A stretch of 13,976 nt of DNA. Origin: Latescibacteria bacterium UBA6620. Its GTDB lineage: Bacteria > Latescibacterota > UBA2968. A model generated the notes under the pieces. That model did not search any database and was not told the DNA's origin. It saw nothing but the letters and a program-made list of their open reading frames with translations. The position numbers and the translations under genes are program-made. Positions 1 to 6,318 of this stretch are shown piece by piece (position 1 is the first letter of the stretch; every line of letters begins with the position of its first letter). The stretch is taken from positions 226,163 through 240,138 of the forward strand of contig DJHM01000030.1 in NCBI GenBank assembly GCA_002433075.1, written 5' to 3'.

Positions 1-31
1 GCGATCCGGTAGATCGGCTCGATCTTGTAAT

Positions 32-649
32 TCAGAAAGAAACCGGAACGCGAAGTGCCGCACCCTGGGGGGATGGGGCTACAACGCCTTTGGTCGCCGG
101 GCGAAGACTTCGCCTCCGATAGAGGCGCCGTGAGAGCGCGTAGGACTCAGCCTGCGAGAGCTGACGGAGCGCGCCCCGATCGACGGGCTCTGCGGGGACG
201 GTGGCCATCGGTCGATTCATTGCCCCGTAGACGCGTACGGGCATCTCCGGCTCGAGCAAAGTCTCTGTTTCGGGCGAATCTGTTGCCACCTCGACTGTGG
301 GTGTGTCGGTCAACAACCCGGATACAGCCAGTGCGAGCGCCGCAGCGATCGCCCCGGTTAGCAGACTTCGCCGAACCGTCGGAAACAGAAGCGATTGAAC
401 CCGACGGCGTGCCGTCTGCTCCCTGTTGGCCTCTGTCAGAATACGGCTCCGCAGAGCAAACTCGAAACCGGCCGACGGCTGCAACTCGGGCAATTCACCC
501 AACCTGCGGGTAAGCGAACTCATACTGTGATAAGCCTCGGCGAACTCAGCGTGCTCTTCGATCGCCTGCGCCATTCTCATCGCATCGCCATCGGGTAATT
601 CGCCATCGATGTAGTCCGACAGTCTTCGATGAAACGCTTCGGCATCCAT
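32..649 (-). CDS. Putative membrane anti-sigma factor (zinc-less ASD-like)
   Basis: A 205-residue protein starting 26 bases after the ECF sigma gene, with GAGGAG 11 bases before its ATG. Residues 1-70 resemble the anti-sigma domain that clamps ECF sigma factors: an LSDYIDGELP motif near residue 10, then a helical stretch. One hydrophobic helix (about residues 95-114) predicts a single membrane pass, with residues 1-94 cytoplasmic and a Pro/Glu-rich then Arg-rich tail outside. Zinc-type anti-sigma factors carry H-x3-C-x2-C; here His33 is kept but the cysteine positions are Ala37 and Tyr40, so zinc binding is unlikely. By family analogy it would hold the sigma factor at the membrane until a signal releases it. 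The role is inferred from gene order, topology and the N-terminal motif; the outer domain is not recognised. Confidence 0.72.
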   Translation of the reverse strand: MDAEAFHRRLSDYIDGELPDGDAMRMAQAIEEHAEFAEAYHSMSSLTRRLGELPELQPSAGFEFALRSRILTEANREQTARRRVQSLLFPTVRRSLLTGAIAAALALAVSGLLTDTPTVEVATDSPETETLLEPEMPVRVYGAMNRPMATVPAEPVDRGALRQLSQAESYALSRRLYRRRSLRPATKGVVAPSPQGAALRVPVSF

Positions 650-675
650 AGGGTATTCAACTCCTCAAACGTGGA

Positions 676-1287
676 TCAGACTTCGAGACCGACGTCGCGG
701 CCTTCGTTCTTGAGCTTCTTCTGTAACTTGAGGCGTGCCCGGTTGACCCTCGACTTCACGGTGCCTACAGGGCAGTCGACGATTTCGGAGATTTCTTGAT
801 ACGACATCCCCTGCACATCACGCAACAGAATAACCTGGCGGTAGTTTTCCGGGAGCGACTGGATCGCTTCCTTGATCTGGACGTCGGCCAACGAGGCTTC
901 CGCCACCTTGTCGGGGCGCATCGTCTCGTCGGGCAGTTCCATCCCGGTGTCGGATTCTTCGTCCCGATCGATTGAGAACAGACGCCAGCGTTTACGGCGC
1001 CTCAACTCGCTCTTGGCCAGGTTCCCTGCGATCGTGAACAGCCACGTTGAAAAGTTGGCGATCGCACGGTATTCGGTTCGCTTCCGGAACGCTCGGAGAA
1101 ACGTCTCCTGGACGATGTCCTCGGCGGTCTCCTTCTCACCAACGAACCGGTAAACGAAGTTGTAGAGCCTTCCGCTGTAGCGACTGACGATCTTTCCGTA
1201 AGCCTCGACGTTACCCGCCGTGACTTCCGACAGAATCTCTATATCCGTCAGTTCACCTGGGGTCTGCTTCGAACTGACCATAAACAT
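676..1287 (-). CDS. RNA polymerase sigma factor, ECF (RpoE-like) subfamily
   Basis: A 203-residue ECF sigma factor that directs RNA polymerase to a dedicated promoter set. Region 2 covers about residues 27-100, with the core-binding and -10 recognition helices around AEDIVQETFLRAFR and FSTWLFTIAGNLAKSELRRR. Region 4 covers about 134-190, ending in the -35-binding helix-turn-helix (MSYQEISEIVDCPVGTVKSR). Regions 1.1 and 3 are absent, as usual for ECF factors. I chose the ATG at 1287 because GGGAGGAG lies five bases upstream; the frame stays open to an ATG at 1410, but that extension has no good SD and no sigma homology. The next gene downstream is the putative anti-sigma factor. A GGAAC-type promoter-like site upstream suggests autoregulation. 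Which ECF group it belongs to cannot be told by eye. Confidence 0.93.
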   Translation of the reverse strand: MFMVSSKQTPGELTDIEILSEVTAGNVEAYGKIVSRYSGRLYNFVYRFVGEKETAEDIVQETFLRAFRKRTEYRAIANFSTWLFTIAGNLAKSELRRRKRWRLFSIDRDEESDTGMELPDETMRPDKVAEASLADVQIKEAIQSLPENYRQVILLRDVQGMSYQEISEIVDCPVGTVKSRVNRARLKLQKKLKNEGRDVGLEV

Positions 1288-1311
1288 GGAATCTCCTCCC
1301 GATGATTGTGC

Positions 1312-1348
1312 ATCTCGTGAGACGTGTTTGCCGGCACAGCCACGAGAT
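1312..1348 (-). other. Inverted repeat / leader hairpin upstream of sigma gene
   Basis: The arms ATCTCGTG (1341-1348) and CACGAGAT (1312-1319) pair perfectly over 8 bp. Inside, GTG (1335-1337) can pair with CAC (1324-1326). The hairpin ends about a dozen bases before the SD of the sigma gene, so in the mRNA it could influence translation start or stability. It could instead be a protein-binding palindrome. No known riboswitch or RNA family is recognised. Confidence 0.5.
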
Positions 1349-1362
1349 ACCCGCACGCTCTC

Positions 1363-1390
1363 TTGAACATCCTGCAGGGGGGAAGGTTCC
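1363..1390 (-). promoter_or_regulatory. Candidate ECF-type autoregulatory promoter
   Basis: On the minus strand, GGAACC (1385-1390) is followed after 16 bases by GTTCAA (1363-1368). This resembles the GGAAC -35 and GTC/TCAA -10 pattern of RpoE-type promoters. It would start transcription about 70 bases before the sigma ATG, just ahead of the leader hairpin. ECF sigma genes are often self-activated, which fits. It is a pattern match by eye only. Confidence 0.45.
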
Positions 1391-1480
1391 AATTTTCCCG
1401 AAGAATTCATTGCGTTTTACGAGAAACTTTCTATCAAATTTTCTAATGAAATGATTCTCTGTTTTCAATACTTCTAACAT

Positions 1481-1510
1481 ATTATACAGCCCGGTGACCC
1501 ATCACAACAA
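1481..1510 (-). promoter_or_regulatory. Candidate housekeeping promoter of sigma/anti-sigma operon
   Basis: On the minus strand there is a perfect TATAAT (1481-1486), preceded after 18 bases by TTGTTG (1505-1510). The surroundings are AT-rich compared with the coding DNA. Transcription from here would leave a leader of nearly 190 bases before the sigma start. The -10 is strong and the -35 mediocre. Confidence 0.5.
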
Positions 1511-1531
1511 TATAAGCCCAAACTCACGCTC

Positions 1532-1571
1532 AAACGGGCTGGAAACCCCGTTTTGGGGCGGCTCGGCCCCA
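1532..1571. repeat. Overlapping inverted repeats between divergent promoters
   Basis: AAACGGG (1532-1538) can pair with CCCGTTT (1547-1553). The overlapping CCCC (1546-1549) can instead pair with GGGG (1555-1558), and GGGGC (1555-1559) can pair with GCCCC (1566-1570). These structures share bases, so only some can form at once. The block lies upstream of the candidate acs promoter and upstream of the distal sigma promoter. It may be an operator or a remnant bidirectional terminator; the function is unknown. Confidence 0.45.
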
Positions 1572-1577
1572 ATCATC

Positions 1578-1606
1578 TTGCGTCCCGACCCCACTCAGGC
1601 TATATA
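1578..1606 (+). promoter_or_regulatory. Candidate acs promoter
   Basis: TTGCGT (1578-1583), 17 bases, then TATATA (1601-1606), about 58 bases before the acs ATG. This is the only convincing sigma-70-type pair in this direction in the 376-base region between the divergent genes. No activator site is recognised with certainty. Confidence 0.5.
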
Positions 1607-1663
1607 TCGAGGCCGAACCGGAAACGTACCCCATCTTGATCTGACATCATCAGCGAGGCTGCA

Positions 1664-3652
1664 ATGTCATCCGTCGACCAGAAAAATGGCACTTACCATC
1701 CCCCTACCGAACTGAGCGCCGATGCCCACATCGGGAGTCTCGAGGATTACCGGAACCAGCACGCCGCATCGGTCTCCGACCCAGAGGCTTTCTGGGCGGA
1801 CATCGCGAACGGATTCCATTGGTACAAAAAATGGGACACCGTCCGATCCTTCAATTACAACATGGACGACGGTCCCATCCACATCCGATGGTTCGAGGGC
1901 GGCCGCACGAACATCACCCACAACTGTCTGGACCGTCATCTCGACGCGAGGGGCGACCAGAACGCCATTATCTGGGAAGGAAACGAACCCGGCGAAGACA
2001 GGTCCTTCACCTACCGGGAACTGCACGAGCAGGTCTGTAAGTGCGCGAATGTCCTGAAATCCCGTGGCGTTCAGAAGGGCGACCGGGTCTCGATCTACAT
2101 GCCGATGATTCCCGAGCTGGCCATCGCCATGCTCGCGTGTGCCCGAATCGGCGCCGTTCACAGCATCGTGTTCGGCGGATTCTCGTCCGAGGCTCTCGCA
2201 GATCGCATCGTCGACTCCACGTGCAAAGTTGTGATTACGGCCAACGGGACGTTTCGAGGGGACAAGCCGGTTCCGCTCAAGTCGAGTGCAGACGTCGCGA
2301 TGGATCACGCCGACGCACGTATGCATGGGGCGAAGGTCGAAACGTGCCTCGTCGTCAAGCGCGTCAATGACGGCAAGGACGTCGATTGCGAGATGACCGA
2401 GGGCCGCGACATCTGGTGGCACGACACCGTCGATGCCGCATCGGCCGACTGCCCTCCCGAAGAACTGGAAGCCGAGGACCCCCTTTTCATCCTCTACACA
2501 TCCGGTTCGACGGGAAAACCCAAGGGCGTACAGCACACCGTGGGCGGCTACATGGTTTATGCCGCCACAACGCATCGATACGTGTTCGACTACCACGAAG
2601 GAGACATCTACTTCTGCGGAGCCGACATCGGATGGGTGACGGGCCACTCCTACATCGTCTATGGTCCCCTGTGCAACGGAGCCGTGACCCTCATGTTCGA
2701 GGGTATCCCAACCTACCCCGATGCCGGACGGTTCTGGGACATCATTGACAAGTACAAGGTCAACCAGTTCTACACGGCTCCCACAGCCATCCGTGCTCTC
2801 GCCGGAGCGGGTGAAGAAATCCCCGCCAAATACGACCTCTCTTCCCTCAGGATCCTTGGCACGGTCGGCGAGCCCATCAATCCCGAGGCGTGGCAATGGT
2901 ACCACCGGAACATCGGGCGCGGGCGGTGCCCAATTGTTGACACGTGGTGGCAAACCGAAACCGGCGGCATCATGATCACCCCCCTCCCCGGAGCGACCCC
3001 GACCAAGCCAGGCTCCGCTACCTTCCCCTTCTTCGGGGTCAACCCCGTGGTGCTAGAACCCGAGTCAGGCAGCATCGTGGAAGGGAACGGCGTCGATGGC
3101 GTCCTCGCCATTTCCGAGCCCTGGCCGGGCCAGATGCGGACCGTCTATGGCGACCATAAGCGGTTCGAGGAAACCTACTTTCAGCAGTACAAGGGCTACT
3201 ACTTCTCCGGGGACGGCTGTCGAAGGGACGAGGACGGCTACTACTGGATCACCGGCCGGGTCGACGATGTCATCAACGTATCCGGCCACAGGATGGGTAC
3301 GGCCGAAGTCGAGAGCGCCCTCGTCGCGCATCCAAAGGTGTCCGAATCGGCCGTCGTCGGGTTCCCGCACGAAATTAAGGGCCAGGGCATTTATGCTTAC
3401 GTCACTCTGAACGCGGGCGAAACCTATACCGATGAATTGAAGAAAGAACTCGTCGGCTGGGTCAGAAAAGAAATCGGCCCGATCGCCTCGCCCGACGTGA
3501 TTCATTGGGCGCCCGGTCTGCCCAAGACGCGTTCAGGGAAGATTATGCGGCGCATTCTCAGAAAGATTGCCGAAAACGACACGAGCAATCTGGGTGACAT
3601 CTCCACCCTTGCCGATCCCAGCGTGGTCGAACAGCTGATTTCCGAACAGTAA
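1664..3652 (+). CDS. acs: Acetyl-CoA synthetase (AMP-forming)
   Basis: Converts acetate, ATP and CoA to acetyl-CoA, AMP and pyrophosphate in the cytoplasm, letting the cell assimilate acetate. The 662-residue protein is full length for the family (about 650). Visible signatures are the N-terminal ACAS segment (about 25-80), the phosphate-binding loop YTSGSTGKPKG (278-288), the nucleotide-binding DTWWQTETGG stretch, the hinge region YFSGDG...TGRVDDVINVSGHRMGTAEVE, and the C-terminal PKTRSGKIMRR with catalytic Lys626, the residue acetylated in this family to switch the enzyme off. The ATG at 1664 has a short GAGG five bases upstream. It is transcribed away from the ECF sigma gene and followed by a strong terminator. 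All key motifs are intact; a propionyl-CoA synthetase is less likely given the close match to Acs. Confidence 0.97.
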   Translation: MSSVDQKNGTYHPPTELSADAHIGSLEDYRNQHAASVSDPEAFWADIANGFHWYKKWDTVRSFNYNMDDGPIHIRWFEGGRTNITHNCLDRHLDARGDQNAIIWEGNEPGEDRSFTYRELHEQVCKCANVLKSRGVQKGDRVSIYMPMIPELAIAMLACARIGAVHSIVFGGFSSEALADRIVDSTCKVVITANGTFRGDKPVPLKSSADVAMDHADARMHGAKVETCLVVKRVNDGKDVDCEMTEGRDIWWHDTVDAASADCPPEELEAEDPLFILYTSGSTGKPKGVQHTVGGYMVYAATTHRYVFDYHEGDIYFCGADIGWVTGHSYIVYGPLCNGAVTLMFEGIPTYPDAGRFWDIIDKYKVNQFYTAPTAIRALAGAGEEIPAKYDLSSLRILGTVGEPINPEAWQWYHRNIGRGRCPIVDTWWQTETGGIMITPLPGATPTKPGSATFPFFGVNPVVLEPESGSIVEGNGVDGVLAISEPWPGQMRTVYGDHKRFEETYFQQYKGYYFSGDGCRRDEDGYYWITGRVDDVINVSGHRMGTAEVESALVAHPKVSESAVVGFPHEIKGQGIYAYVTLNAGETYTDELKKELVGWVRKEIGPIASPDVIHWAPGLPKTRSGKIMRRILRKIAENDTSNLGDISTLADPSVVEQLISEQ

Positions 3653-3675
3653 GATTCTCACCAACAGACTGGAAC

Positions 3676-3717
3676 GGGGCACGGACGTTCGCATTGCGAA
3701 TCCGTGCCCCTCCTTTT
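3676..3717 (+). terminator. Intrinsic terminator after acs
   Basis: A perfect 10-bp stem, GGGGCACGGA (3676-3685) with TCCGTGCCCC (3701-3710), encloses an inner TTCGC/GCGAA stem with an ATT loop. It is followed by TCCTTTT. It sits 23 bases after the acs stop and ends only 9 bases before the queC start. Confidence 0.85.
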
Positions 3718-3726
3718 CAGATCCCT

Positions 3727-4410
3727 ATGCCCGAACTCCCCGAACGCGCCGTGTTGCTTCTTTCCGGTGGGATGGACTCCACGACCCTGCTGTGGTGGAT
3801 GAAGGATCGAGGTATCCAGGACATCCACACCGTCGCCGTCGACTACGGCCAGCGTCATCGAATCGAGCTTGAGGCCAGTGCGTCGCTGTCCGCTCGGGCA
3901 GGAACCGTGGCGCATCGCGTGATCGACCTGGACCTCACGCAGATCGGCGGCAGCTCGCTCACGAGCGAGGAAATTAACGTACCCGCAGCCGAAGACCGAC
4001 AGCAGACAGCGACGGTCGTGCCCTATCGAAACACCCTGTTCGTCGCAGCTGCCGCCGCCTACGGCGAAACCCAGGGCATTGCTGACCTGTTCATCTCCCC
4101 CGTGCTCGACGACCACGAAGCCTATCGCGATTGTAGACGTGTTTTCTACGACGCCCTTGAGAACGCGCTGAGTCTCGGCGCCACGCACGACACGACGGTG
4201 CGCATCCACACCCCGTTCGTCACCTGGTCGAAGGCCGATGTCATCCGTGTGGGCCTGGAACTCGGTGTGCCTTACGCTGACACCCACACCTGCTACGAGG
4301 GCACACGGCCGGCCTGTGGGATCTGCGATGCGTGCGTGGAGCGTCTTGCCGGCTTTCGGACCAACGGTCACGTAGACCCCCTGGACTACAAAACGCGTCA
4401 GCCCAACTAG
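3727..4410 (+). CDS. queC: 7-cyano-7-deazaguanine synthase (queuosine biosynthesis)
   Basis: QueC converts 7-carboxy-7-deazaguanine to preQ0 with ATP and ammonia, a step towards queuosine in tRNA. The 227-residue length is normal. The PP-loop SGGMDS is at 13-18, VPYRN at 98-102, and the zinc site is Cys189, Cys197, Cys200 and Cys203 in CYEGTRPACGICDAC. The usual YPDCR motif reads YRDCR here (133-137). I chose the ATG at 3727 because the family begins about a dozen residues before the PP-loop; an earlier TTG at 3694 lies inside the acs terminator. No SD is visible before the ATG, and the upstream bases are the terminator's T-rich tail, so expression may depend on readthrough or a leaderless message. 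No other queuosine gene is nearby. Confidence 0.95.
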   Translation: MPELPERAVLLLSGGMDSTTLLWWMKDRGIQDIHTVAVDYGQRHRIELEASASLSARAGTVAHRVIDLDLTQIGGSSLTSEEINVPAAEDRQQTATVVPYRNTLFVAAAAAYGETQGIADLFISPVLDDHEAYRDCRRVFYDALENALSLGATHDTTVRIHTPFVTWSKADVIRVGLELGVPYADTHTCYEGTRPACGICDACVERLAGFRTNGHVDPLDYKTRQPN

Positions 4411-4432
4411 ATTTCGAACGGGAAAAACAAGA

Positions 4433-4466
4433 GGCCGGGCCCGATCGTTTACGATCAGGCCCGGCC
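4433..4466. terminator. Bidirectional intrinsic terminator between queC and lysine-repeat gene
   Basis: GGCCGGGCC (4433-4441) pairs with GGCCCGGCC (4458-4466); inside, after one mismatch, GATCG pairs with CGATC around a TTTA loop. On the minus strand the stem is followed by TCTTGTTTTT, a good tail for the gene ending at 4500. On the plus strand the tail after queC is poorer in T. It sits between two converging genes and can serve both. Confidence 0.8.
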
Positions 4467-4499
4467 TTCACTTGTGCACTTCCCATCACGAGGTGGTAA

Positions 4500-5435
4500 T
4501 TAACTGTTCTTCAGAGCACCGATCGCCTCGATGAGCCTCCGATCCGCCTTGCCACGAATGTCGAGGATGCGTTCCACCTCGTCCAGATTCGACTCCGACT
4601 CAGGACGGATGCGATAGACCTGCGTCCAGTCCTGCAGGGCCTTCACGACCATATCGAGCAACATCACGTCCGTCGCATCATCCTGGACCATACACTCGTC
4701 GGCCAGCACGCGACGAATCGAGCGGATCGGTGCGTCGAGCGTGGCACGGTCGGGCGACGACTTCTCCTCGAGGGCCGTGAGCAGCCCCGGCGAGAGATCG
4801 GCCAGGAATCCTTCACTCAGGAACTTCCTCGCCCGCTCTTCGGTCCACGTCTCGTTCATCATTTCTTCGACAGACACGGACGTGGGCTTGTCGGGCGTCT
4901 GTTCCCGTTTGGACGATGACGATCGAGAGGGCGCCGTCCGGGGCGCACGCGTCGAACTCTGGCTTTCGGCGCTGTCACGATCTCTATTGTCCCGATCGCG
5001 TCCCCCTCGCCCACGTCGGCCTCGCCGCCTGCGACCTCGGCGGCCATCCGAATCGGGCCGGCCCTCGCTTTCGGAAGAGCTTCGTGAAGCGGATTTCTCC
5101 TCCGGAGCGGTCTCTGCTGCGGCCGTGACCGCCACCCTCGCGCCTCGACCATCCGACTCCGCCGTCGGGTCCGTTCCTCCTCGCTTGGGGCGACGACCGT
5201 ACTCGATTCCACCGGAGTCCTTCTCCGAATCGGTCGCCGTCGGCGCGCTCGTCGAGGGTGCCTCGCTCTCCGATTTTGTCGCCTTCGCTTCGGCTTTCTT
5301 CGTCTTCTTCGCTTTCTTGACCTTCTTCGCCTTCTTAGCCTTCTTCGCCTTCTTGACCTTCTTCGCTTTCTTCACCGGCTTTGACGCAGACTCGTCAGTC
5401 TCTGTCGAACCTCCGGCTTGAGGTTTATCTTCCAT
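4500..5435 (-). CDS. Lysine-repeat, RG/RS-rich protein with unrecognised C-terminal domain
   Basis: A 311-residue protein I do not recognise. The acidic start (1-18) is followed by nine consecutive KKx triplets (residues 22-48, x mostly Ala or Val), like histone H1-type or nucleoid-protein tails. Residues 49-130 are rich in Ser, Thr, Glu and Ala and look disordered. Residues 131-155 are RG/RD-rich, followed by a Ser/Arg-rich linker to about 180. Residues 189-311 have balanced composition and probably fold into a helical domain, starting VEEMMNETWTEERARKFL. The first half suggests nucleic-acid or polyanion binding; the folded part gives no function. There is no signal peptide or membrane helix. 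The ATG at 5435 has AGGGGGG about six bases upstream. It lies 90 bases after a small membrane-protein gene on the same strand and ends at a good terminator. Confidence 0.75.
   Translation of the reverse strand: MEDKPQAGGSTETDESASKPVKKAKKVKKAKKAKKAKKVKKAKKTKKAEAKATKSESEAPSTSAPTATDSEKDSGGIEYGRRPKRGGTDPTAESDGRGARVAVTAAAETAPEEKSASRSSSESEGRPDSDGRRGRRRRGRRGRGGRDRDNRDRDSAESQSSTRAPRTAPSRSSSSKREQTPDKPTSVSVEEMMNETWTEERARKFLSEGFLADLSPGLLTALEEKSSPDRATLDAPIRSIRRVLADECMVQDDATDVMLLDMVVKALQDWTQVYRIRPESESNLDEVERILDIRGKADRRLIEAIGALKNS
5292..5372 (-). repeat. Tandem KKx codon repeat
   Basis: Nine in-frame 9-base units encode Lys-Lys-Ala/Val/Thr within the gene at 4500-5435. Units are similar but not identical (third residues run A V A A A V A T A), so it is an imperfect tandem repeat that could change length by slippage in whole units without breaking the frame. 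Confidence 0.85.
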
Positions 5436-5525
5436 TCATTCCCCCCTGACGGGCGCCACCCCCCGCTCCGAATACCTGTGTCGCCGACCCATTGCGAGTA
5501 ATCCCGCTGACGGACAGCCGCCTGT

Positions 5526-5819
5526 TCAATAGGTGTCGATCTCTGCGCGCAACTCCTGGTTGCGTGCCACCACGCTCTTCAGCTTGGTCTCGAACTCTGA
5601 CACCTGGCGATTCATCTCGGTCAGCACAAGATTGAGTTCGTTCAGCTTGCCCGTGATCGGCAATCGGGCTTTCTGAACGGCGGCCAGCCACTGCTCGTGA
5701 CGCCCCACTTCCATGCGTGCCACAGCGAGCTGCTCTGCCGTCTTCCTGAGATGGGCTAAGGTAAACCCCTTGACGGCGACAACCACCACCATCGTGACTA
5801 CCAGTTTGAAGTACCCCAC
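5526..5819 (-). CDS. Small membrane-anchored coiled-coil protein
   Basis: A 97-residue protein of unknown function. Residues 4-20 form one hydrophobic helix rich in Val, followed by a charged helix with Leu/Val/Ile spacing typical of a coiled coil (about 22-97). This gives an anchor plus rod layout with no recognised catalytic motif. The likely start is GTG at 5819, in frame with and nine bases after the stop of the gene upstream, with TAGGA overlapping that stop. An ATG four bases earlier opens a different frame that lacks the hydrophobic/coiled-coil pattern. The shared layout with the upstream gene suggests the two proteins partner. FtsB/FtsL-like division proteins have similar architecture, but I see no specific match. 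Confidence 0.65.
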   Translation of the reverse strand: MGYFKLVVTMVVVVAVKGFTLAHLRKTAEQLAVARMEVGRHEQWLAAVQKARLPITGKLNELNLVLTEMNRQVSEFETKLKSVVARNQELRAEIDTY

Positions 5820-5828
5820 CCATTTTTC

Positions 5829-6143
5829 CTACCGCGTTTTTCCTTTGGTCGCGTTGTAAAGATCCAGCTCGAGTTCTTCCTGTCGTTTGCCCGCCTGCTG
5901 GATCTGTTCCTGCACTTCAGACAGGCCTTGTTTCACTCGTTTCATCTCTTCCTCGGCCTGCTGTACCTTCTCGGTCCCTTCCAGCTTGAGCCGTTCTTCC
6001 TCCGCGATCTGCTCTTCCAGCCCTTGCTGGGTTCGAACGGCCAAGGCAGTATCCTCTGACATTTCTTCGGTCAAGCCACGATATCGCATGACGGTAATGA
6101 TACCGAAAGCGATCATTGCCAGTGCGTGAGTCCACCATTCCAA
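5829..6143 (-). CDS. Small membrane-anchored, glutamate-rich coiled-coil protein
   Basis: A 104-residue protein of unknown function when started at the TTG at 6143. Residues 1-4 (MEWW) precede one hydrophobic helix (about 5-19, ALAMIAFGIITV), then a long Glu/Gln/Lys-rich helix (about 36-95) that looks like a coiled coil and ends in a basic tail. I chose TTG because AGGGAG lies seven bases upstream and it puts the membrane helix at the N-terminus; the longer frame begins at a GTG (6185) with no SD and adds 14 polar residues. The gene is read straight into the similar small gene downstream and probably forms an operon with it. It follows the groL terminator, so it likely has its own promoter, which I could not identify. 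Confidence 0.65.
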   Translation of the reverse strand: MEWWTHALAMIAFGIITVMRYRGLTEEMSEDTALAVRTQQGLEEQIAEEERLKLEGTEKVQQAEEEMKRVKQGLSEVQEQIQQAGKRQEELELDLYNATKGKTR

Positions 6144-6242
6144 GGCGTCACTCCCTGCCAGGGATCGGGTTCTGGCGCTTGCCACGATCGAGAGGAATAT
6201 AGGTCAGACGCAGAACCAAGGGGATGTCGAAATCGAGAGGTA

Positions 6243-6288
6243 CAAAACAGCGGGCAGCCCGGCGACAATGATGCCGCACAGGCTGCCC
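6243..6288 (-). terminator. Intrinsic terminator after groL
   Basis: On the minus strand GGGCAGCC (6281-6288) pairs with GGCTGCCC (6252-6259), and inside CGGC (6273-6276) pairs with GCCG (6260-6263) with a four-base bulge. The tail reads GCTGTTTTGT. It lies about 30 bases past the groL stop. The T-tract is short, so termination may be partial. Confidence 0.7.
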
Positions 6289-6318
6289 AAAGCGTGATCC
6301 GGATTCAGGATATCGAGC

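Larger units (their letters stand above)
1288..1663. other. Divergent intergenic control region (sigma factor / acs)
   Basis: This 376-base stretch holds no gene I can support. It is AT-rich in the middle (about 1405-1515) and carries two candidate promoters toward the sigma gene, one toward acs, a leader hairpin near 1312-1348 and overlapping GC hairpins near 1532-1571, each listed separately. Short open frames here lack start signals and recognisable sequence. Confidence 0.8.

Noticed and set aside
1..38. A coding-like stretch reading NYKIEPIYRI on the minus strand after the anti-sigma stop, either another gene or a frameshifted extension
   Set aside because: No start codon or ribosome site is visible and the stretch runs off the window, so it cannot be called from this sequence.
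1288..1410. A 41-residue N-terminal extension of the ECF sigma factor
   Set aside because: The internal ATG at 1287 has a near-perfect SD, the extension has no sigma homology, and a candidate promoter and hairpin lie within it.
3653..3726. Possible preQ1 riboswitch ahead of queC
   Set aside because: The only structure is a long GC stem with a T-rich tail, a terminator. The small aptamer hairpin and A-rich pairing tail are absent.
4741..5421. A 226-codon plus-strand frame opposite the lysine-repeat gene, ending in Phe-rich repeats that look like a membrane protein
   Set aside because: The Phe/Ala pattern is simply the reverse complement of the Lys-Lys-Ala codons. The minus-strand gene has a start signal and a terminator; the plus frame has neither.
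5436..5492. An 18-codon frame ending directly before the ATG of the lysine-repeat gene, possibly a leader peptide
   Set aside because: Weak ribosome-binding site, no regulatory codon run and no attenuator hairpin. Frames this short arise easily by chance.
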